Shown piece by piece: positions 58,461 to 60,000 of a stretch of DNA of 60,000 bases (positions are counted from its first letter, which is position 1; every line of letters begins with the position of its first letter). The notes beneath the pieces are model-generated. The model searched no databases and was not told the origin of the DNA. It saw only the letters and a program-made list of their open reading frames with translations. The DNA lies in assembly GCF_029227915.1 (NCBI RefSeq), contig NC_079875.1, positions 12,213,001 to 12,273,000 on the forward strand. The letters are read 5' to 3'. Position numbers and translations under genes: made by a program. The DNA is from Hydractinia symbiolongicarpus. Its lineage: Eukaryota; Cnidaria; Hydrozoa; Anthoathecata; Hydractiniidae.

Positions 58461-60000
58461 TGTTCAAGAAATGATAAACTTTCCACAGTAATAGGTATAG
58501 AACATTTTTGACAAAAACCACACTGTTTATATGACGTAATGAGTTTCTGTGTCTCATCATTTGCAAGATCATAAAATTTTCATGTTTGAAATATTTCACT
58601 AAACTTTGCATTGCAATCCATTACACCAAATGACGGACAATGAAAACGTAAATATATGTCAAACAGGGTCTCGCAACTATATATTCAAAAGCACAAGTAC
58701 CCCATCCCACAATTCCATGCCGTTAAAGTATGTCTGCCAACTGCCAAGCTGCCATTATGCTATTTTCGCTCTCATTTAATTAGGCAGTGATCCGCATATA
58801 ATTCGAAACTGACCGAGTTGGGGCAAGACTAGAGTGAGATCTCCCACAGTAGCATTTGCGTAACGTAAATATTTCACTGCGTGCATGCTCGACTCGGGAA
58901 CCGCCCCTTATAGGCGGCAATAGGTTATTTTTCATCTTTACATACTTTTTCTCTTTGCAACTTTATCTCCGAACCCTTGCGAATTCGCTATAAAGTTCAT
59001 GTGAAATAAGTTAAAACAACCTGGTTCCGCAGCTTTGAGAATTATAAAATGATGCTCCCAACATTTCGCAAGCCAATGAAAAGCTCAAGTGGCGCATCCA
59101 ATGCAAGGTATTCTATTTAAGGGCTTGGTAAAAAATTGGTCAACATTAGACCCAAAAATTTTTGTTATGATAGCCCCAGTTTAAGTATTTTCGTTATAAC
59201 TAATTTCCTTATATCCCAAGGATTAAAAAACAATTCCGAGTTCCTGATTTTGGCCGTTTTCAGACACACCGATAAAACATTTTTGACATAATATCAATTT
59301 TGACAAAGTTACATGTGTAAAAAATATTATAAGCAATTCCCATGATTGAAATAAACCTGATAGGATCTAAATGAAATATGTTCCACATTTGGGATCAAAT
59401 ACTTTATAAGTCAGAAATATTAACATACTTTTTATGATAACTTGATATTACTATCCAACCAATGGCGCTCATCCGATTGTGTGACCGCTTTTCTATTTCT
59501 TAGTTTAATATCTGGAACGACTGAAACACGACAAAAACAGAATTTCGTACACTCTGTTAATCAGGAGACCCAGTGTGATTTTTCACCACTAGGAAATCGA
59601 AATAGTAAGGTAGGAAAAATGACACCGGGTCAGGAAATTATTTCTTCTTTGGTCTTAGTCACCTGAACAAACATGATTAAATCCCCTACTATTAAAAAGA
59701 GTTAATGCGGCCGCGCTGGCTTTAATTCATTGGTTAATTTTGATTTGGGATTTGCTCTGAAAAAATATTTTGTGTTTATTGGTGGTTGTGAATTAGGGAT
59801 TTGTTTGCGTTTAAGCTTTCGTATCAGAGAAACTCTTTATAATATCCTCGACAAAAGCTGAGTTAACTAGGTGAGGAATCTGTTGGCACCCTCATCAAAA
59901 GTCACTACAGCAATGCCAATTTTTTCTTAAATGGTTAGAAGTAACTCAATTGATGGTGAGAGGAACAGAAAATCATAATAAAAATTGTTAATAACTCAGC
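58461..60000. other. Repeat-derived right end of the window
   Basis: No gene was seen. From about 59035 to the window end it is the second copy of the 44-kb duplicated segment. The part from 58461 to 59035 holds nothing I can identify. Confidence 0.5.
59035..59960 (+). repeat. Dispersed duplicated segment, copy 2
   Basis: Shares ordered blocks with 43830-45260: TGATGCTCCCAACATTTCGCAAGCCAATG, AAATGAAATATGTTCCACATTTGGGATCAAATAC, TATCTGGAACGACTGAAACAC and TCAGGAGACCCAGT, then near the end GGTTAGAAGTAACTCAATTGATGG. It may continue beyond the window. Confidence 0.72.

Noticed and set aside
1-60000. CRISPR arrays, operons or bacterial-type systems
   Set aside because: The spaced-repeat arrays seen here lack unique equal-length spacers, and gene structure is clearly eukaryotic with GT-AG introns.

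Overview
The window is AT-rich animal DNA with short exons, GT-AG introns, dense small repeats and tRNA-derived SINEs. The protein families (BCL-2, DNase I-like, ADAMTS, rhodopsin-class GPCR), the compact introns and the remnants of Penelope-like and DDE/YqaJ elements fit an invertebrate metazoan. I infer a cnidarian, possibly a hydrozoan, but the sequence alone does not prove it.

Five genes can be supported. (1) A nine-exon DNase I/DNase1L3-like endonuclease on + (3894-9878). (2) A two-exon BCL-2 family gene on - (15097 down to 12681), with BH4-like, BH1 and BH2 regions and a C-terminal membrane anchor. (3) A two-exon gene on + (24336-26624) for a 706-residue single-pass membrane protein with a long Ser/Lys-rich tail, which I do not recognise. 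(4) A 20-exon ADAMTS metalloprotease on + (30724-43355). Its joined frame is open for exactly 1,174 residues: signal peptide, prodomain, zinc protease, disintegrin-like, five thrombospondin repeats, Cys-rich/spacer and PLAC. (5) A single-exon rhodopsin-class GPCR on - (53362-52418). There is no operon-like logic; the genes look independent. DNase and BCL-2 lie side by side and both relate to cell death and clearance, but their adjacency could be chance.

Layout: 1-3.9 kb repeats; 3.9-9.9 kb DNase; 9.9-12.7 kb SINE and MITE debris; 12.7-15.1 kb BCL-2, whose only intron holds a satellite-bearing element; 15.2-24.3 kb gene-poor, with a family of ~75-90 bp foldback elements ending AACCTCG...CGAGGTT; 24.3-26.6 kb orphan gene; 26.7-30.7 kb gene-free; 30.7-43.4 kb ADAMTS; 43.4-52.4 kb transposon graveyard (satellite array, broken DDE transposase, YqaJ fragment, duplicated segment); 52.4-53.4 kb GPCR; 53.5-60 kb repeats, including an inverted second copy of the BCL-2 intron element, a Penelope-like GIY-YIG remnant and the second copy of the 44-kb duplicated segment.

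The strongest points for follow-up are: the DNase that lacks the family's structural disulfide and any clear signal peptide; the BCL-2 protein with a degenerate BH3; the orphan membrane protein; the paired inverted satellite elements; and the convergent DDE/YqaJ remnant, which resembles an ISL2EU (IS4EU) element. I saw nothing that amounts to a clearly new multi-gene system.
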